The translations under genes were made by a program, and so were the position numbers. From Phymorhynchus buccinoides (Eukaryota; Mollusca; Gastropoda; Neogastropoda; Raphitomidae), in NCBI GenBank assembly GCA_017654935.2, contig CM065682.1, positions 44,979,286 through 45,043,285 of the forward strand: a DNA stretch of 64,000 nucleotides. The letters run 5' to 3'. Below, in pieces: positions 11,091-22,889 of the stretch (positions are counted from its first letter, which is position 1; each line of letters begins with the position of its first letter). The notes below the pieces were generated by a model, which was not told where the DNA came from, did no database searches, and saw nothing but the letters and a program-made list of their open reading frames with translations.

Positions 11091-11425
11091 AGGGCCAGAC
11101 ACACCGCTTACGATTCGATCCCAATGCGATCCGATTGTGGCGATGTCTGTGAGTCGCGATTCACGTGAAATACTTCCGTCTAAAGATGATTCTATTTTCG
11201 CTCACTGTACTCAAGCAGACCCCAATACACGAATCAAATAAAATGTCTGATAAAACAACCAACAACAGCTATTTCATCAGATTCGTGTATGGGGCACTAC
11301 AAAATAGTGAAGGTAACTAGTGCGATTTCATCAGATCCATGTAGATAGTAGAATGTCACAAGAATCATGCCTCACAATTGTGACATTTGCATTGGGATCA
11401 AAGTGTATGCAGTGTGTCTTCCCCT
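11091..11425. mobile_element. 335-bp MITE, Harbinger-like family, copy 1
   Basis: The ends are inverted: AGGGCCAGACACACCGCTTA on the left, and AGGGGAAGACACACTGCATA on the reverse strand at the right. Inner similarity extends for about 80 bp. The length is identical to the copy at 31641-31975, which has a clean TAA duplication. No gene inside. Confidence 0.75.
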
Positions 11426-11477
11426 TGAAGACCCCCCACGTCACGTGTCACATTCCCTCTTAAGCTTGGACGATTTC

Positions 11478-12040
11478 TTAAAGGTGGACCCTGACGGATG
11501 AAGTTTTGCAAGAAACACGTCGAGATCACTAGAAAGACGGCCTTTTCAAGGATCAGAATATTCAATTTGCTCTGGTTTCCTAGAAATCAAACCGTCAAAA
11601 CGTCGATTCCTCCTTGGCGGAGATGCCGGAGAGAGAAGCCATTTTGGATGGGGTGGGTGGAGGCCAGTCCCATTGTGGTTGAAGCTTTTTCTTTTTTTTG
11701 CCGGTTGTGCAGTAAAAGAAAATTGGAGCTGTGTCCTTTGTTGTGAGCGAAACTCCTTTAAATAAACTGTATATAAAAAAAAAAAAAAAAAAAAAAAATG
11801 CTTGTATTCCGGAATTTTCGTGCAAACGATTTGGCGGCCATTAGAAAAGAGACGGCACACGCCTTCTCTTTGGGTGAAAGAATTTGACTTCCAGCACCTC
11901 CGCCAAGGAGGAATCGCAGATTTCACGGTTTGATTTCTACAAAACCAGAGCAAAATGAGAGTTGCAATCTCTGTAAAGGGTGTTCCTGTTGATCTCGACG
12001 TGTTTCTTTAAAAAAAACATCCGTCAGGGTGCCCCTTTAA
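11478..12040. mobile_element. 563-bp element with long terminal inverted repeats
   Basis: The termini read TTAAAGGTGGACCCTGACGG and, on the reverse strand, TTAAAGGGGCACCCTGACGG. The arms match imperfectly for about 190 bp (AAACACGTCGAGATC, CCAAGGAGGAAT and other shared blocks). GATTTCTTAA stands on both sides (11472-11481 and 12041-12050), as a 6-10 bp target duplication would. Long arms and a 9-10 bp duplication suggest a MULE-type non-autonomous element, but an outer TTAA also fits other families. A 24-base A run lies inside at about 11776-11799. Confidence 0.7.
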
Positions 12041-12690
12041 GATTTCTTAACAGCTATAAGAGAGAAAACACGTGAAAAACATGATTTTGACACGTGACGT
12101 GGTGTGTCTTTAAACTCTCCACCATACGTGAGCATGTCTTTAGTTGTGTTGTTGATACAATACACACGGACGGACAGGCAAAGAAAGGCAAACATATTCT
12201 CTTTGGCAGAGTATGTCCAAAAAGCTTTTTGGTATGGCCTAACCAGTTCGTTATGGCTTTGGGCTCATTAGATATTATCATATAGTAAAAAGCCAACTGT
12301 CCGTCCGTGTGTGTGTGTGTGTGAAACACGAAACGGGCCTTATAACTCCGCCGTTTTTCGACCGAATCGCTTTAAATTTGCTGTGAGCCCTAACGGGGCC
12401 ATGGCAACGGCAACCGAGGCGGCCGTGTCAAGGGGATGACACTACACGTATCTGTATTATTAAAAAAATCGGGACTTTACTGGCTTAGCACTGCCTCCGG
12501 GCATTCCCTCCAGTATTGTTCCCACAATCTTTGTATTTACAAATGCCCCACATGCCGAAAGGCCGAACTAAGTTGGCTTTCAGTTCGCTTTCTGTTTTTG
12601 TCCTTTGCCAATCTACGATCGCAAAGGAGTAAGTTTTCGTTCAGGTTTGTTTCCTATTTTTGTTTGTTTGTTGTTCTTTTCTGTCTGTCC
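12041..12690. other. Non-coding stretch, nothing assigned
   Basis: It contains a short (GT) run at about 12307-12322 and a weak inverted motif around 12540-12590. I see no gene. Confidence 0.5.
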
Positions 12691-12691
12691 T

Positions 12692-13246
12692 AAGGATCTC
12701 CCGAACCGCTTCAAATTTTGTGTGGTGGTGTGTCCCTATGAGAGAAAGGCATCCGCACAAAACTTTTTGCCGCTCTGACCTTGACCTTGGCGTATGACCT
12801 TGAAAACACAAAATCGTTAAGGGGCCATAACTTCCACACTGCAGGTCCTGGAGTCATGAAACTTGACATGGAGGTACTTTCGCTTATGGCCGTTCTGATG
12901 ATGGCATACCGATGAAGGTCAACGTCAAGGTCAGGGATATCGGTATGCTTTGAAAGTGGTATGGGTCTAATAATTGGGGTTTTCTGCCCCACGCATATCT
13001 TCCGAACCGCTTCACCGAATCGTTTCCAATTTTGTGTGGTGGCGTGTCACCATGAGAGGAAGGCATCCACGCATAAATGATCGCCGTCGTGACCTTCACC
13101 TTGGCGTATGACCGTGACAACCGAAAATCTTTAAGGGGCTGTAACGTCCACACCGTTGGTCTTAGGGACTTCAATCTTGGCATGTAGGTACTTTGGCATA
13201 TGTTTGTTCTGATGATTGCATACTGATCAAGGTCAAGGTCATACAC
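12692..13246. repeat. Tandem duplication of a roughly 300-bp non-coding unit
   Basis: The units begin near CCGAACCGCTTC at 12701 and 13002. Both contain ATTTTGTGTGGTGG, GAAGGCATCC, ACCTTGGCGTATGACC and CAAGGTCAAGGTCA-like parts, with roughly 75-80% identity by eye. This type of ACCTTGACCTTGG sequence is a common mollusc repeat. Confidence 0.8.
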
Positions 13247-13663
13247 ATTGTATATGTAATAAGACTGATAAAGTAAACAGAATACTCAAAGAAAATCATT
13301 CTGTACTCACTCGGAACTGTAGCGTGAATTTCAACTGTATAATTTCGAATTATCTCACAGTCTGAAGTTTAGACCTCTGTGGTCCAGTCAGACAGGGTGC
13401 CTGTCAGTGGTGTGTGTCCGCCTGAGTGTAGGCTACTGGTCAGTGGTGTGTACTGGTCAGTGGTGTCCGAGAATGACCATCGTATATCATGTCTATACTA
13501 GGTAGCATTAACATAGGCCTAGGCAAACACACGGCTTCAAATAACGGCGGCAAACGTTCAAGGGCATGTCTAAGTCACAGCGAACTCATCTACTCTGTCA
13601 GTAACATTGTTGGCCTAGTTCAGGGTGTTAGAAAGTAGACCAGAAACATTTTCTTTACAATTC

Positions 13664-14105
<442 letters not shown>

Positions 14106-14179
14106 CATACACGCACGCGCATAGGCTCACTCATGCAAATACACCATCGTACACTGACACTGAAAAAAAAGTTTATCAA

Positions 14180-14345
14180 TGTCTTGCTTGACAAGACAAC
14201 AAACACTTCGTTGTGCAGACCAAACGACGTCATACACTTCTTCGTACAGACCAAAGGACGTCATACACTTATTTGCACAGATCAAATGACGTCATACACT
14301 TCTTTGCACAGACCAAATGAAGTCAAACACTTCTTTGTATTGCGT
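14180..14345. repeat. Diverged relics of the 35-bp satellite
   Basis: Four to five degenerate units of about 33-36 bp carry the pattern CAGACCAAA-N-GACGTCATACACTTCTTTG. They resemble the CACTTCTTTGTACAGGCAA monomers of the array at 26.8-28.2 kb. One unit has a perfect TGACGTCA palindrome (about 14287). Confidence 0.65.
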
Positions 14346-14483
14346 GTGCGTGTGCGCGTGTGTGTGTGTGTGTGTGTGTATGTGTGTGAGTGTTTATGTA
14401 TGTGCGATTTTGTGAATGCGTGTGCGCGTGTTTATTGTCTTTGTATGGATGTTACCATGTGCAAATATCTGACTGCCCGCTTA

Positions 14484-14555
<72 letters not shown>

Positions 14556-14570
14556 TGTGTGTCTGTGTGT

Positions 14571-14645
<75 letters not shown>

Positions 14646-14705
14646 TGTGTGTGTGTCTCTGTGTGTGTATGTGTGTCTGTGTCTGTGTGTTTATGTGTGT
14701 ATGTA
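14346..14705. repeat. (GT)n microsatellites
   Basis: GT tracts at about 14346-14390 and 14488-14705, the second interrupted by CT, AT and TTTAT units. Confidence 0.95.
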
Positions 14706-15528
14706 TGCGTTTGTATGCGTTTGCAATTAAAATGTACATGTATCTGTGTATTCGTGCGGTGTATCGATCACGTGCACACTTATAATTAACAGCATCTGTT
14801 AATTTGGGCCGACCGTGTTATGCGCAATGATCGATTGGGAACAAAACTTGGGTTGCTTTGATATTACAAATACAAAAAAAGTTGGTCGATATCAAGGAAT
14901 ATTATGTAAAACAAATTGCTTTCCGTTTTGAGACATTTATTTTACCTTCAACTGAGAATGCGTAACCGTGCTGAGTATTTAATGAAACTGTTATTTTGAT
15001 CAACAGCTATAAAGACACATTGCTTTGAAGTCTGTTATGCTCTAATGTTTGATCTGTGTGATGATTATCACGAACTACTCCGAATTATTAGACCCTATTC
15101 TCAACGAGAATGTTCAATTGGCAATAAGGAAACGGGGACTCACAGGGTGGTAAAAGAAATCTCTTTGCTTTTGAAATTAAGAGTCGCAAGCTAGAAGTCA
15201 ACCTTGAAAAGAAATATGTGTTTATAACTGTGTTGGTTCTTTTCATATCTGTAATCATTTTTTTACAGTAACTAGCTTTCATGCCTCTCTCTCTCTCTCT
15301 CTCTGTTAATTTAATAGAAATTAATGTTCAGTTTCAGACGTTAGATTTTTAACCAAAGGCTGCTTTACCTAACTCCCCTGCCCCGCTTACTAAATCAAAC
15401 TGGTATGCTTACACAAATAGTTTATTTCTCTTCGTTGTCGTGCTGGTTTTCTCTTTGTTGTTGCTGTTATGGCTTCATAATGTCTAATGTTAATAAAGGA
15501 AGCTCCATCTACAGCTCATAAAGGTTTG
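14706..15528. other. Unique non-coding sequence upstream of the duplicated block
   Basis: AT-rich, with a short (CT)n at 15283-15304. It ends where similarity to the second cassette (55632 onward) begins, at about 15529. No gene seen. Confidence 0.5.
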
Positions 15529-15761
15529 GTTTCTTTAGAGCATTTCAACTGGCAGCTTTGCACCGAATGCATCACTAATTACATACACAGAGTATACTTT
15601 GCTAATGTATAGGCCTATTTTAAGAAACAATGCCCAAAGGAGTTTTCTCCCTTGGTTTTATATGCGATTAGTTAACCATACACAAATGTAAAACTTGGTA
15701 GCAAGTCGTGGTTCTTTCAGCGGAACACGCTTTTTATTTATGGTGCTGAACACAATCAGTC

Positions 15762-16015
15762 CAACCCAAAAGTCTGACTATGCCATAGAAGTCACAGTCC
15801 GCAGCTGACTGAAGCCAGTTGTTTTACTCCCACCCTTTCACCTACACTACAGGTGGGGATCACTGTGAACCCACCCACTGCCTACTGTTACCATACTTAA
15901 CACTTCTCACCTTCCACCTTATCACCTTCTAGGTGTGAAGTGAGAAAGTTGGCTTCATTCTTTGCAAGGTTGGTAGGTTGCGTCTTTGTGACAGTTAGAC
16001 TTTTTGGCCCAACCA
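15762..16015. mobile_element. MITE-like repeat with AAAGTCTGACT ends, copy 1
   Basis: The ends are CCAAAAGTCTGACT and, on the reverse strand, CCAAAAAGTCTAACT. The interior contains GTCCGCAGCTGACTGAAGCC and CTCCCACCCTTTCACCTACA. Related copies lie at 33906-34176 (inverted) and 55855-56110 (same position in the duplicated cassette). Confidence 0.65.
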
Positions 16016-16529
16016 AAAGATTGCAAGCTTATTTGTGTGGGTTTTTGTTTTAATTAAAACAACAGGTGATTTTTCCCTTCTTTGTATTTAGCTGCAAAAC
16101 ATCTTTTCATGACTAGAGTCAAAATAAGTTGAGAAAGATTTTTTTTTCTTCTTCAAAATACATGCATTATAACCATGCCAGTTAGTTCGTATGAAGCTTT
16201 TAATTATTAGTATAGGAAGAATGTTTCTTTATAATATATGTGCTTTTGTTTTAACATGTTCATCAATTTTGTCCACAAGTGTTTTTTCCTGTAAACGTAC
16301 TATACCCATTTTTGCGCAATCCACAGCTCTAAAAGAACTATTTAAAAGGGTTATAATTTTCCAGCTAATTTCATAGTGATAAGTAAATAAGAATCAGAAA
16401 GTATTTCTTTTAAAGAAATACAATTTAAAAGCAGTCTTGCGTTCATGTTATAGTAGATATTTTGTTACGAGGTATAATGGATTTCAGCTTCCACCTTTTG
16501 ACGCTGCCTTCGTCTTCTGTTAGTCTAAA

Positions 16530-17573
16530 ATGGCGGTATCTTCATCTTCCTTATCTTTCTTGCTGGAGAACTCCACGTCAGATGAGGATGGGGTGCTGTC
16601 AGATGAAGCCCCAAGGGATTCCCATCTTTATGTGGTCATCGGTAATTATGTTGTCATCATCTGCTATCCCATCATTTTTATTCTGGGAAGTTTCGGAAAC
16701 ACCATGACCATCATCATCGCGAGAAGAATGATGTCAGAAGATTCGGTCATCGAGTACTATTTCATCGCTTTGGCGGTCACTGATTTAGTTGTGGTCGTTT
16801 CATTCTCCAGTGTACACTGGTTGTGGTCCGCTTTCCAGTACGACATGTTTAACTCGAACAACTTCGGGTGTAAAATTATAGCATGGTTATCAGGTTACAC
16901 AACGCTCAGTGGCTGGTACCTGGTGTGTCTGACTTTACACAGAGCCCTGTCTGTAGTGTGGCCACATCGGGTCAACGTGATGTGCCCACATCGCAAAGTC
17001 GTTATTGTACTGTTAGTAATGCCCCTGTTCTTTGCGGGTTTCTATGCTCATTATCTGTACGGATATAAAATGATACCACTCGAGGGTTACGACACCGAAG
17101 TTTGTTGGATGGATTCAGACATTTACAAGAAATTCATGGAAAACGTTTTTATTAATGTAGAGTTGGTGATGCATTCTCTGATCCCATTTACTGTGATGGT
17201 TGTTTGTAACGCAGTTTTGGTTTGGAAGCTCAGGAAGTCCACAAAAGAAACTTGCCAGAAACTGACCCAAGGAAGCTCTGACCAGATTCTGGCCAGGGAA
17301 AAAGTCAACAGCTCCGTGACCTTGACTGTGATCGTTGTGTCCCTGACCTATATCGTTCTGACCTTGCCCTCGAAATGTGAGTTTATGCTGTCATATTTAG
17401 CCAGTCAGGACGCACAGACAAGCAACGAAGAATACGCCCAAGCACGGCTTGTGTACGATGTGACCGGTACGTTACTGCACACGAACAGTGTCGTGAACTT
17501 TTATCTCTACTGTCTGACAGGGAGGAAGTTCAGGAAGGAATTTTCTATGTTGGTTTGCTGTACAAAAACATAG
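16530..17573 (+). CDS. Rhodopsin-family GPCR 1, probable neuropeptide receptor
   Basis: A 347-residue, seven-helix receptor of class A. The start AAAATGG has good context; CTTCTGTTAG just upstream could be a splice acceptor, so upstream non-coding exons are possible. Seen: a glycosylation site at N14; TM1 with GSFGNT (N57); TM2 with LAVTD (D85); C114 at the start of TM3, paired with C192 in loop 2. The DRY motif is replaced by LHR (136-138). P219 is in TM5 and TM6 is about 262-286. TM7 has NFYLY (323-327) instead of NPxxY, then GRKFRKEF and paired cysteines (343-344) that could be palmitoylated. Such DRY/NPxxY variants occur in mollusc and annelid FMRFamide/peptide-type receptors; the ligand cannot be told. 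It acts at the cell surface. It is paralogous to the receptor at 56626-57663 and lies within the same duplicated block. Confidence 0.85.
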   Translation: MAVSSSSLSFLLENSTSDEDGVLSDEAPRDSHLYVVIGNYVVIICYPIIFILGSFGNTMTIIIARRMMSEDSVIEYYFIALAVTDLVVVVSFSSVHWLWSAFQYDMFNSNNFGCKIIAWLSGYTTLSGWYLVCLTLHRALSVVWPHRVNVMCPHRKVVIVLLVMPLFFAGFYAHYLYGYKMIPLEGYDTEVCWMDSDIYKKFMENVFINVELVMHSLIPFTVMVVCNAVLVWKLRKSTKETCQKLTQGSSDQILAREKVNSSVTLTVIVVSLTYIVLTLPSKCEFMLSYLASQDAQTSNEEYAQARLVYDVTGTLLHTNSVVNFYLYCLTGRKFRKEFSMLVCCTKT

Positions 17574-18020
17574 CTGAAACTTTATACGAGTCTTTGAAAG
17601 GATAAAAATAGACACACATACTGATGTGAACGCTTACACGGAATCTGAAATGTAAATGTAGCTTATTTGTACAATCGTAGCCCCAGATTTAACGAAAATC
17701 ACTGCGATAGTGCAAACATGGCCAGATTAGGCTACACAAACCGCTACACATCTTCGTCAGAGAAAGACAGACAGACAGATTGAGTGATATACGCACACAA
17801 GCCTTCATTCCCATCCCAAAATATTCTAGTTCTTATACAACTGGGAGTGTAAAGATGAAAAGCTTAAAGGTTGAGAGTTAAAATATAGAATCAAAAATAT
17901 TATTTTAAGCAAGACAAAACTTAATTATTGTATTTGTTTGTATTGTATTACCTTTCTCGTCGGAGAGATTCTTCTCTCACTAGAGAGCGCACGTGTAGCG
18001 CCTCCTTTTCTGTATTGTGT
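17574..18020 (+). other. 3' flank of GPCR 1, conserved in the second cassette
   Basis: Sequence matches 57664-58115 with small indels (for example GTAGCCCCAGATTTAAC). It probably includes the 3' UTR. No further gene. Confidence 0.5.
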
Positions 18021-18024
18021 GTGT

Positions 18025-18200
18025 GCATTTTGTGTGAGTGTGTGACAGAAGTAGAAGGAGGGGGTTACATTTTGAACAACTGACAACTGCTTTATTCCTA
18101 CTGGGTTCTTTACCGTACACGAAGTGCCTGAGCACACGGGACCTCGGTTTTGTCTTCTCATATGAACGAATTAGCGTTCACACCATAAGGCATAGGGATA
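18025..18200 (-). repeat. SINE-like repeat, partial copy
   Basis: Contains GCACACGGGACCTCGGTTTT and CTTCTCATATGAACGAATTAG. Related sequences lie at 41697-41975 and 58110-58370. On the minus strand it resembles the conserved core (GAGACGA..AACCGAGGTCCCGTGTGC) of SINEs widespread in marine invertebrates. Confidence 0.5.
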
Positions 18201-18214
18201 GGGAGCAGAAAAAT

Positions 18215-18680
18215 ACTTTTTTTTTTAACCGATCAGACAAGAGCTTGTAATATTCTTCCTAAAACGTTTTCTAAAGTGTTTCTTAGACCCCTTTTTGCGT
18301 AACAGTTATGCGCGCGACGACCGTCGTCTATAGAAACTTGACCTTGGGGGTCGAAACAAGGTCTAACGTTACGCTGCGCTCGCTCAAATCGGCAAAAACT
18401 GTCCAAGAAACACCCTTCGTTTGCCGATAGTTCGCGTGGCGTTTTGTTCTTCCCAGCAAGCGACCAAGCGGCAAACTATCCGGAACTATCACGTGATTAA
18501 ATACATTTCTAGTTGTTGATTGGTCCATTCAAGTTTGGTTAAAACAATACTTTTTTTACCAATCGGACAAGAGCTTGTAATATTTTTCCTCAAACATTTT
18601 CTAAAGTGTTTCTTAGACCCCTTTGAGCGTAAGAATTATTCGCGCGGCGACCGTAATCTAGAGAAACTCTGTGTGACGTA
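18215..18680. repeat. Dispersed repeat R1, one full copy plus a partial copy
   Basis: Contains GCTCGCTCAAATCGGC, CCGATAGTTCGCGTGGCG and AACTATCACGTGA, and ends with CAGACAAGAGCTTGTAATAT...TTTCTTAGACCCCTTT...GCGCGGCGACCGT. The last 110 bp occurs twice (about 18228-18340 and 18558-18668). Other copies: 37998-38268 and 59982-60320. Confidence 0.75.
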
Positions 18681-19480
18681 AGTGTCCCGCGCGACCCGCT
18701 TTCTTTATTTCTTATCTACACCCCCCCCCCCCTTCTCCCCTCCCCCCCCCCCCCACCCTCTCTCCTTTTCATTTCTCTGTCCAGCCGCCACGTTAATTGC
18801 CCCGCTGCTTCAAACGAACGCCGCGGAAGGGCGTTATCTCTTTCTCCCCGGTCGGCATGCAACCCCTACCGAGGTTATCTCCCTTCACCCCCCCCCCCCC
18901 CTCTCTTATCTACCGTCTCATCACGAGATAGTGATACCAACAGTCGGCTACCTTTGTAAGACACCTCGCCTTTACCCATCACAAGAAAGTGACAACCACG
19001 GTTATCTCCCTTTGAAGATGGTTTTGCTGTTCCGAATCACAAGGTTAGGAATGTCGGGAATGTGCTAAGGATGGAATAGGCGCGTGATTGTTCAGTACAT
19101 TTAGAACAGCAAATTGTGACGTGTGGACTGTAATACACCAATAGCAGGCTTTCATTGTTTGAAAGTGAAGGCTATAATTGGAGTGGTGAGAAAAAGTTGT
19201 CACACAAGATGCTGAAACGTAGCTAGAGCAACACTCACAACCAGTCATCATAAGCCCACTAGTAAGTATTATTGATGACAGGTGATTGAGATCTGGTTTG
19301 TTTGACTCTAGTTTTGATCTAGATCCTATGTTCAATGATGAATAAGGAGTAGATAGATATGTTATAGAAAAAGAAGTGGTAAACATTCTATTCTATTTAT
19401 GTGCACTGATTATTTGTGTGTGTGTGTTTTTTGACTTGAACACTTTTGGTACCAGAACCGGAGTTTATGCCTACTAACCC
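18681..19480. other. Non-coding stretch with C runs
   Basis: C-rich tracts at 18721-18754 and 18887-18901. The rest is unassigned; no reading frame looks like a real gene. Confidence 0.5.
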
Positions 19481-19486
19481 TTTTGT

Positions 19487-19563
19487 CTATTTTTAGTAGG
19501 AAACCTATGGGCCGCAATCTTGCACTATTTTTAGTAGGAAACCTATGGGCCGCAATCTTGCAC
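19487..19563. repeat. Two tandem 38-bp units
   Basis: TTTTTAGTAGGAAACCTATG followed by GGCCGCAATCTTGCACT occurs twice in succession, the second time at 19525. The two units are almost identical. Confidence 0.9.
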
Positions 19564-19679
19564 TTTATGATACCATTCCTTTCCAGGTGTTGGATGGAGA
19601 GTGATGATGGATTGATCACCTTTTATGTTTTACTGATCTCAGTTTGTTAACTGAAATTCAGTTTATTTATTAACTACAT

Positions 19680-20060
19680 GTAGTGCTATTGTACAAGGGA
19701 AGCCTTCAAGCCGGTTGGGATTCACTAATTCCCTGCCGACTGAAGCCCCTTGTCTCTAAGCCATAGAGATCTACATCCACCTTCTCCTGTGATTATCAGC
19801 AGGGCATCGTGGGCCGGAAGATCATCCCGGACTCCACCACGCACCAAGACGGGACTGTCGCCAAGACGACCCGCACCCAGAATCCGCGAGGAGACCACGC
19901 CTGAACCGTGCCATCCCGCGAAGCCGTAACCGGAACGACTGGGAGCTACTCTCACCTGACGAGCAAGCCCAGAACTTCAAACAGCTAAGTCTACCTGACT
20001 GCGCCAATCATTTGAACTTTCCTACGGACACCGAATATAATTAGTAACCCTTCCGGCATG
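19680..20060. other. GC-richer block of unknown origin
   Basis: Clearly richer in G and C than its surroundings and without early stops in places (about 19725-19955 minus). No family was recognised. It could be part of an LTR or another retroelement remnant. Absent from the second cassette. Confidence 0.3.
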
Positions 20061-20494
20061 GGGCGAACCTTATAGAAAGACAAAAGTCTTGTGAATCCTT
20101 TCGGATTTCATTGTGTTTTTTATCCATATTTTGTTTTGGCGCCATTGAGCTGCTTTATTATTATTGTTGCATAATCTTATGCAGATTTTGGGAGTAAATA
20201 AAATACAAGTGTCAAATAATCCTGAACCCTTTGGTCAGACTGATGAGAGTGGGAGTCTTGTAATTTCATGTAAAACCTTACTTCTCTCTGTCTGCCATTT
20301 AGAGCAATTCAACCACTTGTATTTCTTACAACCATCTGACGAGCCAGAACCCGGGCACAAATATAAATTTATTAGATGAAAAGGGGCCGGGAAAGTTGCT
20401 CATCTCCCATACCCTAGAGAAGTGGGCTAAAGGCAAATTTTCTAAAGTCTTCCCTAGAGACTTAGCCTTTTAACCCATTACCTCGTCACACTCT

Positions 20495-21195
20495 GCCCTG
20501 CACGTCCTTGCGCACTCTCATTCATTCTGAATGGATGATCCTTTGGAGTTGGTCTTTACATAGTCCTCCACTATGTTCCCTCTAAGGAAAATGAAATGCT
20601 TCGTAAACTTTTCAGGCTGAGATACCCATCGCATGTAATGATCAGCTCATATTTACCTTGATTTGGTCGCAGAAAGATTTTTTATGTGTTACCCCTCTTG
20701 TTTTTGCGATTTGAAACAGCGAAATGCGATCAGGAGGGCACATTCAGTGGCGTGCGAATTGCTATGTAGTATTCACAAAACAATTCACATCCACTGGAGG
20801 TTCCATTTGAAACAAACAAGACGAAGTAGGCCTACATTAATAATTTTAAAATGTGAGATCTATCATGGGGCGAGTAATGGCCACCATTTTTCATTCCAGA
20901 TCAAAATATTTCGTGAGCTAATTGCCCCTCCGCCGTAATTTTGTATGCTCATTTAGTTGATAGTTTGTATTCCAGATGACCTCAAATCGCTTTGGCTGAT
21001 AGAGTGGGGATGCGTCATGGGCAAGGCTTATCCACTATGTAACAAGTGTTAGCCCAGCCCACCTCAATAGCAGCTGCCCCCTCTGCTTTCTGGCAGTCAT
21101 AGTTGGAGACGATAGAGAGGCACACATAAGGGGCCTACATGCACATCAAAAGTATGAAAGGCAAAAATACTTAGCCAAGCAAATATAACCAATCC
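20495..21195. other. Non-coding block shared with 60330-61145
   Basis: High similarity to the region before UGT D (for example GTTGGTCTTTACATAGTCCT and ATCTATCATGGGGCGAGTAA). The other copy has about 110 extra bases at 60792-60905. This block ties the first and second cassettes together between the GPCR and the UGT gene. Confidence 0.8.
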
Positions 21196-21907
21196 ATATA
21201 ATAATCATAAAGATAATATTCAACACATTTTCTGGAACTGTGAACACGTGTTATCCTTTTGGATGAATTTTCAAATGACACTACACGACAAATGTGAAAT
21301 AGCCAACAATTTCCAATTTACTTAGCATCTTGTAATATTTGGTTGTGAAAAGAATGTGATAACAGATGATGTTATTGACTTGTTATTATTACTGGCAAAA
21401 TCTTTTATTTATAGATGTAAAATGAAAAAACCAGATACCATTATTTAGGATGTGTGTTCCTATAATGAGATACCGATATAATATTGAAAAATACATTGCA
21501 AGCATCAATATGCTTTATGATGAAACAGTTCTAGCTTGGAATCCCTATGCATCATTGTTTGTTCAACTCATCAACAGGTACTTGTCACTTTAACTGGTCT
21601 TTTTTGGTGGTTTTTTTCTCCTACAAATATTTATATGGCTTACGTAAATTATGATTATGCAGTGCATTCTTCAATGCCCACTTTATCTTCTCTGTATGTC
21701 TTTCAGCCCCTATCTTTCTCTCTGTCTGTCTTTATTTCGTTTTGCTCTCTTAAAAAAAGGGAAACATTGAATGTAACAGCCATTTTATTTATGTTTCTTT
21801 GAATGTTAATAATTATAATATAATATGCATGTTATACAAAATGTGTTCGATGATTAAATGTATTTATGCACATTCAATGATTAAAAAAAGTTCATTACAA
21901 ATTTTGT
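21196..21907 (+). pseudogene. 5'-truncated L1-like LINE, RT C-terminus
   Basis: From 21203 the frame reads NIQHIFWNCEHVLSFWMNF, then LAKSFIYRCKMKKPD, then (after a frame change) KYIASINMLYDETVLAWNP and a stop at 21591-21593. The HxFWxC..V..FW pattern and the FIYRCK...YIASIN block are typical of the end of L1/Tx1-type ORF2. Two in-frame TAGs and a frameshift make it dead. The 12-base sequence TATAACCAATCC stands on both sides (21184-21195 and 21908-21919) and occurs once at the matching place of the other cassette (about 61133). It is therefore a target-site duplication, and the insertion is younger than the cassette duplication or was absent from the other copy. Confidence 0.75.
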
Positions 21908-21946
21908 TATAACCAATCCAAGAAAGAGAACGAAAGGCGTTTATAT

Positions 21947-22745
21947 ACATATATATATATATAGTTAAAAAATAAATCCAATAGACCGGCGATCACCATC
22001 AGATGGTGAGCTGTGCAGGACACTTGAATCAAGTAATACAGCCAAAGATAACAGCCGCACAGCCAAACTTCCCACTCCACACAACTCTGAAGGACTGAAA
22101 AGTTGGTGCATTTGAAATGCCGAATTGATAAAACTTTTCTGTGTCTAATGTCTGTATTTGTGAACCTCAGAAACATAAGAATTTTACTATTTCTGGTTTA
22201 ACTTTGTGCTGGTTTGCTTTTATTGTGGATTTTCGATTTGGTGCAAAGAAGACACCATTCTCTTGTAGAATGTCTTCTTGCTCAAGTTGACATCCACTGG
22301 ACAGTCAAATTGCAGGCCGATCATGCAAACTGATGAGATCTTCACAGATCCAAACAGCTGTCTTTGCATAAGGCACTGTCCCTCCCCCATTGGGAGAAAC
22401 AGTAAATCACACATGTTTTGGGGTGTTTTTTTTGAGAACACAGAACATTTCATAAAGTTAACGTTAACTGGTTTTGCTTCTGAGGTTCACAAATAAAGAC
22501 ATTAGACAGAAATGTTTCACCAATTCGGCATTTCAAATGCACCAACTTTTCAGTCCTTCAGAGTTGTGTGGGGTGGGAAGTTTGGCTGTGCGGCTGTTAT
22601 CTTTTGCTGTATTACTTGACTCAACTGTCCTGCACAGCTTTCCATCTGATGGTGATCGCCGGTCTATTGGATTTATTTTTGAGCTACATAACTACATTCT
22701 TCCTCTTAGAGGACATCCTGATTGGCAGATCCCTAGGATGGCTTC
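21947..22745. mobile_element. Foldback element with arms of about 230 bp
   Basis: The left arm (about 21965-22180) and right arm (about 22455-22695) are inverted copies: CCGGCGATCACCATCAGATG on the left, CATCTGATGGTGATCGCCGG on the right. They enclose a 270-bp centre (TTTGTGCTGGTTTGCTTTTA ... CTCCCCCATTGGGAGAAAC). No transposase gene inside. Confidence 0.75.
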
Positions 22746-22889
22746 CAACGTCTAGGCCTCCACCATGACATACTACTATTTTTATCCTTAATTTGGATAT
22801 TATCTCAGTAGTTGGCCCTCTCTAGTCATGTCTACTTGTTTTTTAAATTAAAATTTCAGAACATTATTATTTTCTTCATTTTACCTAAG

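Noticed and set aside
11498..11953. Short ORFs at both ends of the 11.5-12.0 kb element
   Set aside because: They are mirror images produced by the inverted arms of the element, with a poly-A run in the middle.
16462..16707. Alternative frame overlapping the GPCR 1 start (also 56549-56803 for GPCR 2)
   Set aside because: It is a different frame of the same DNA and has no domain; the receptor frame explains the conservation.
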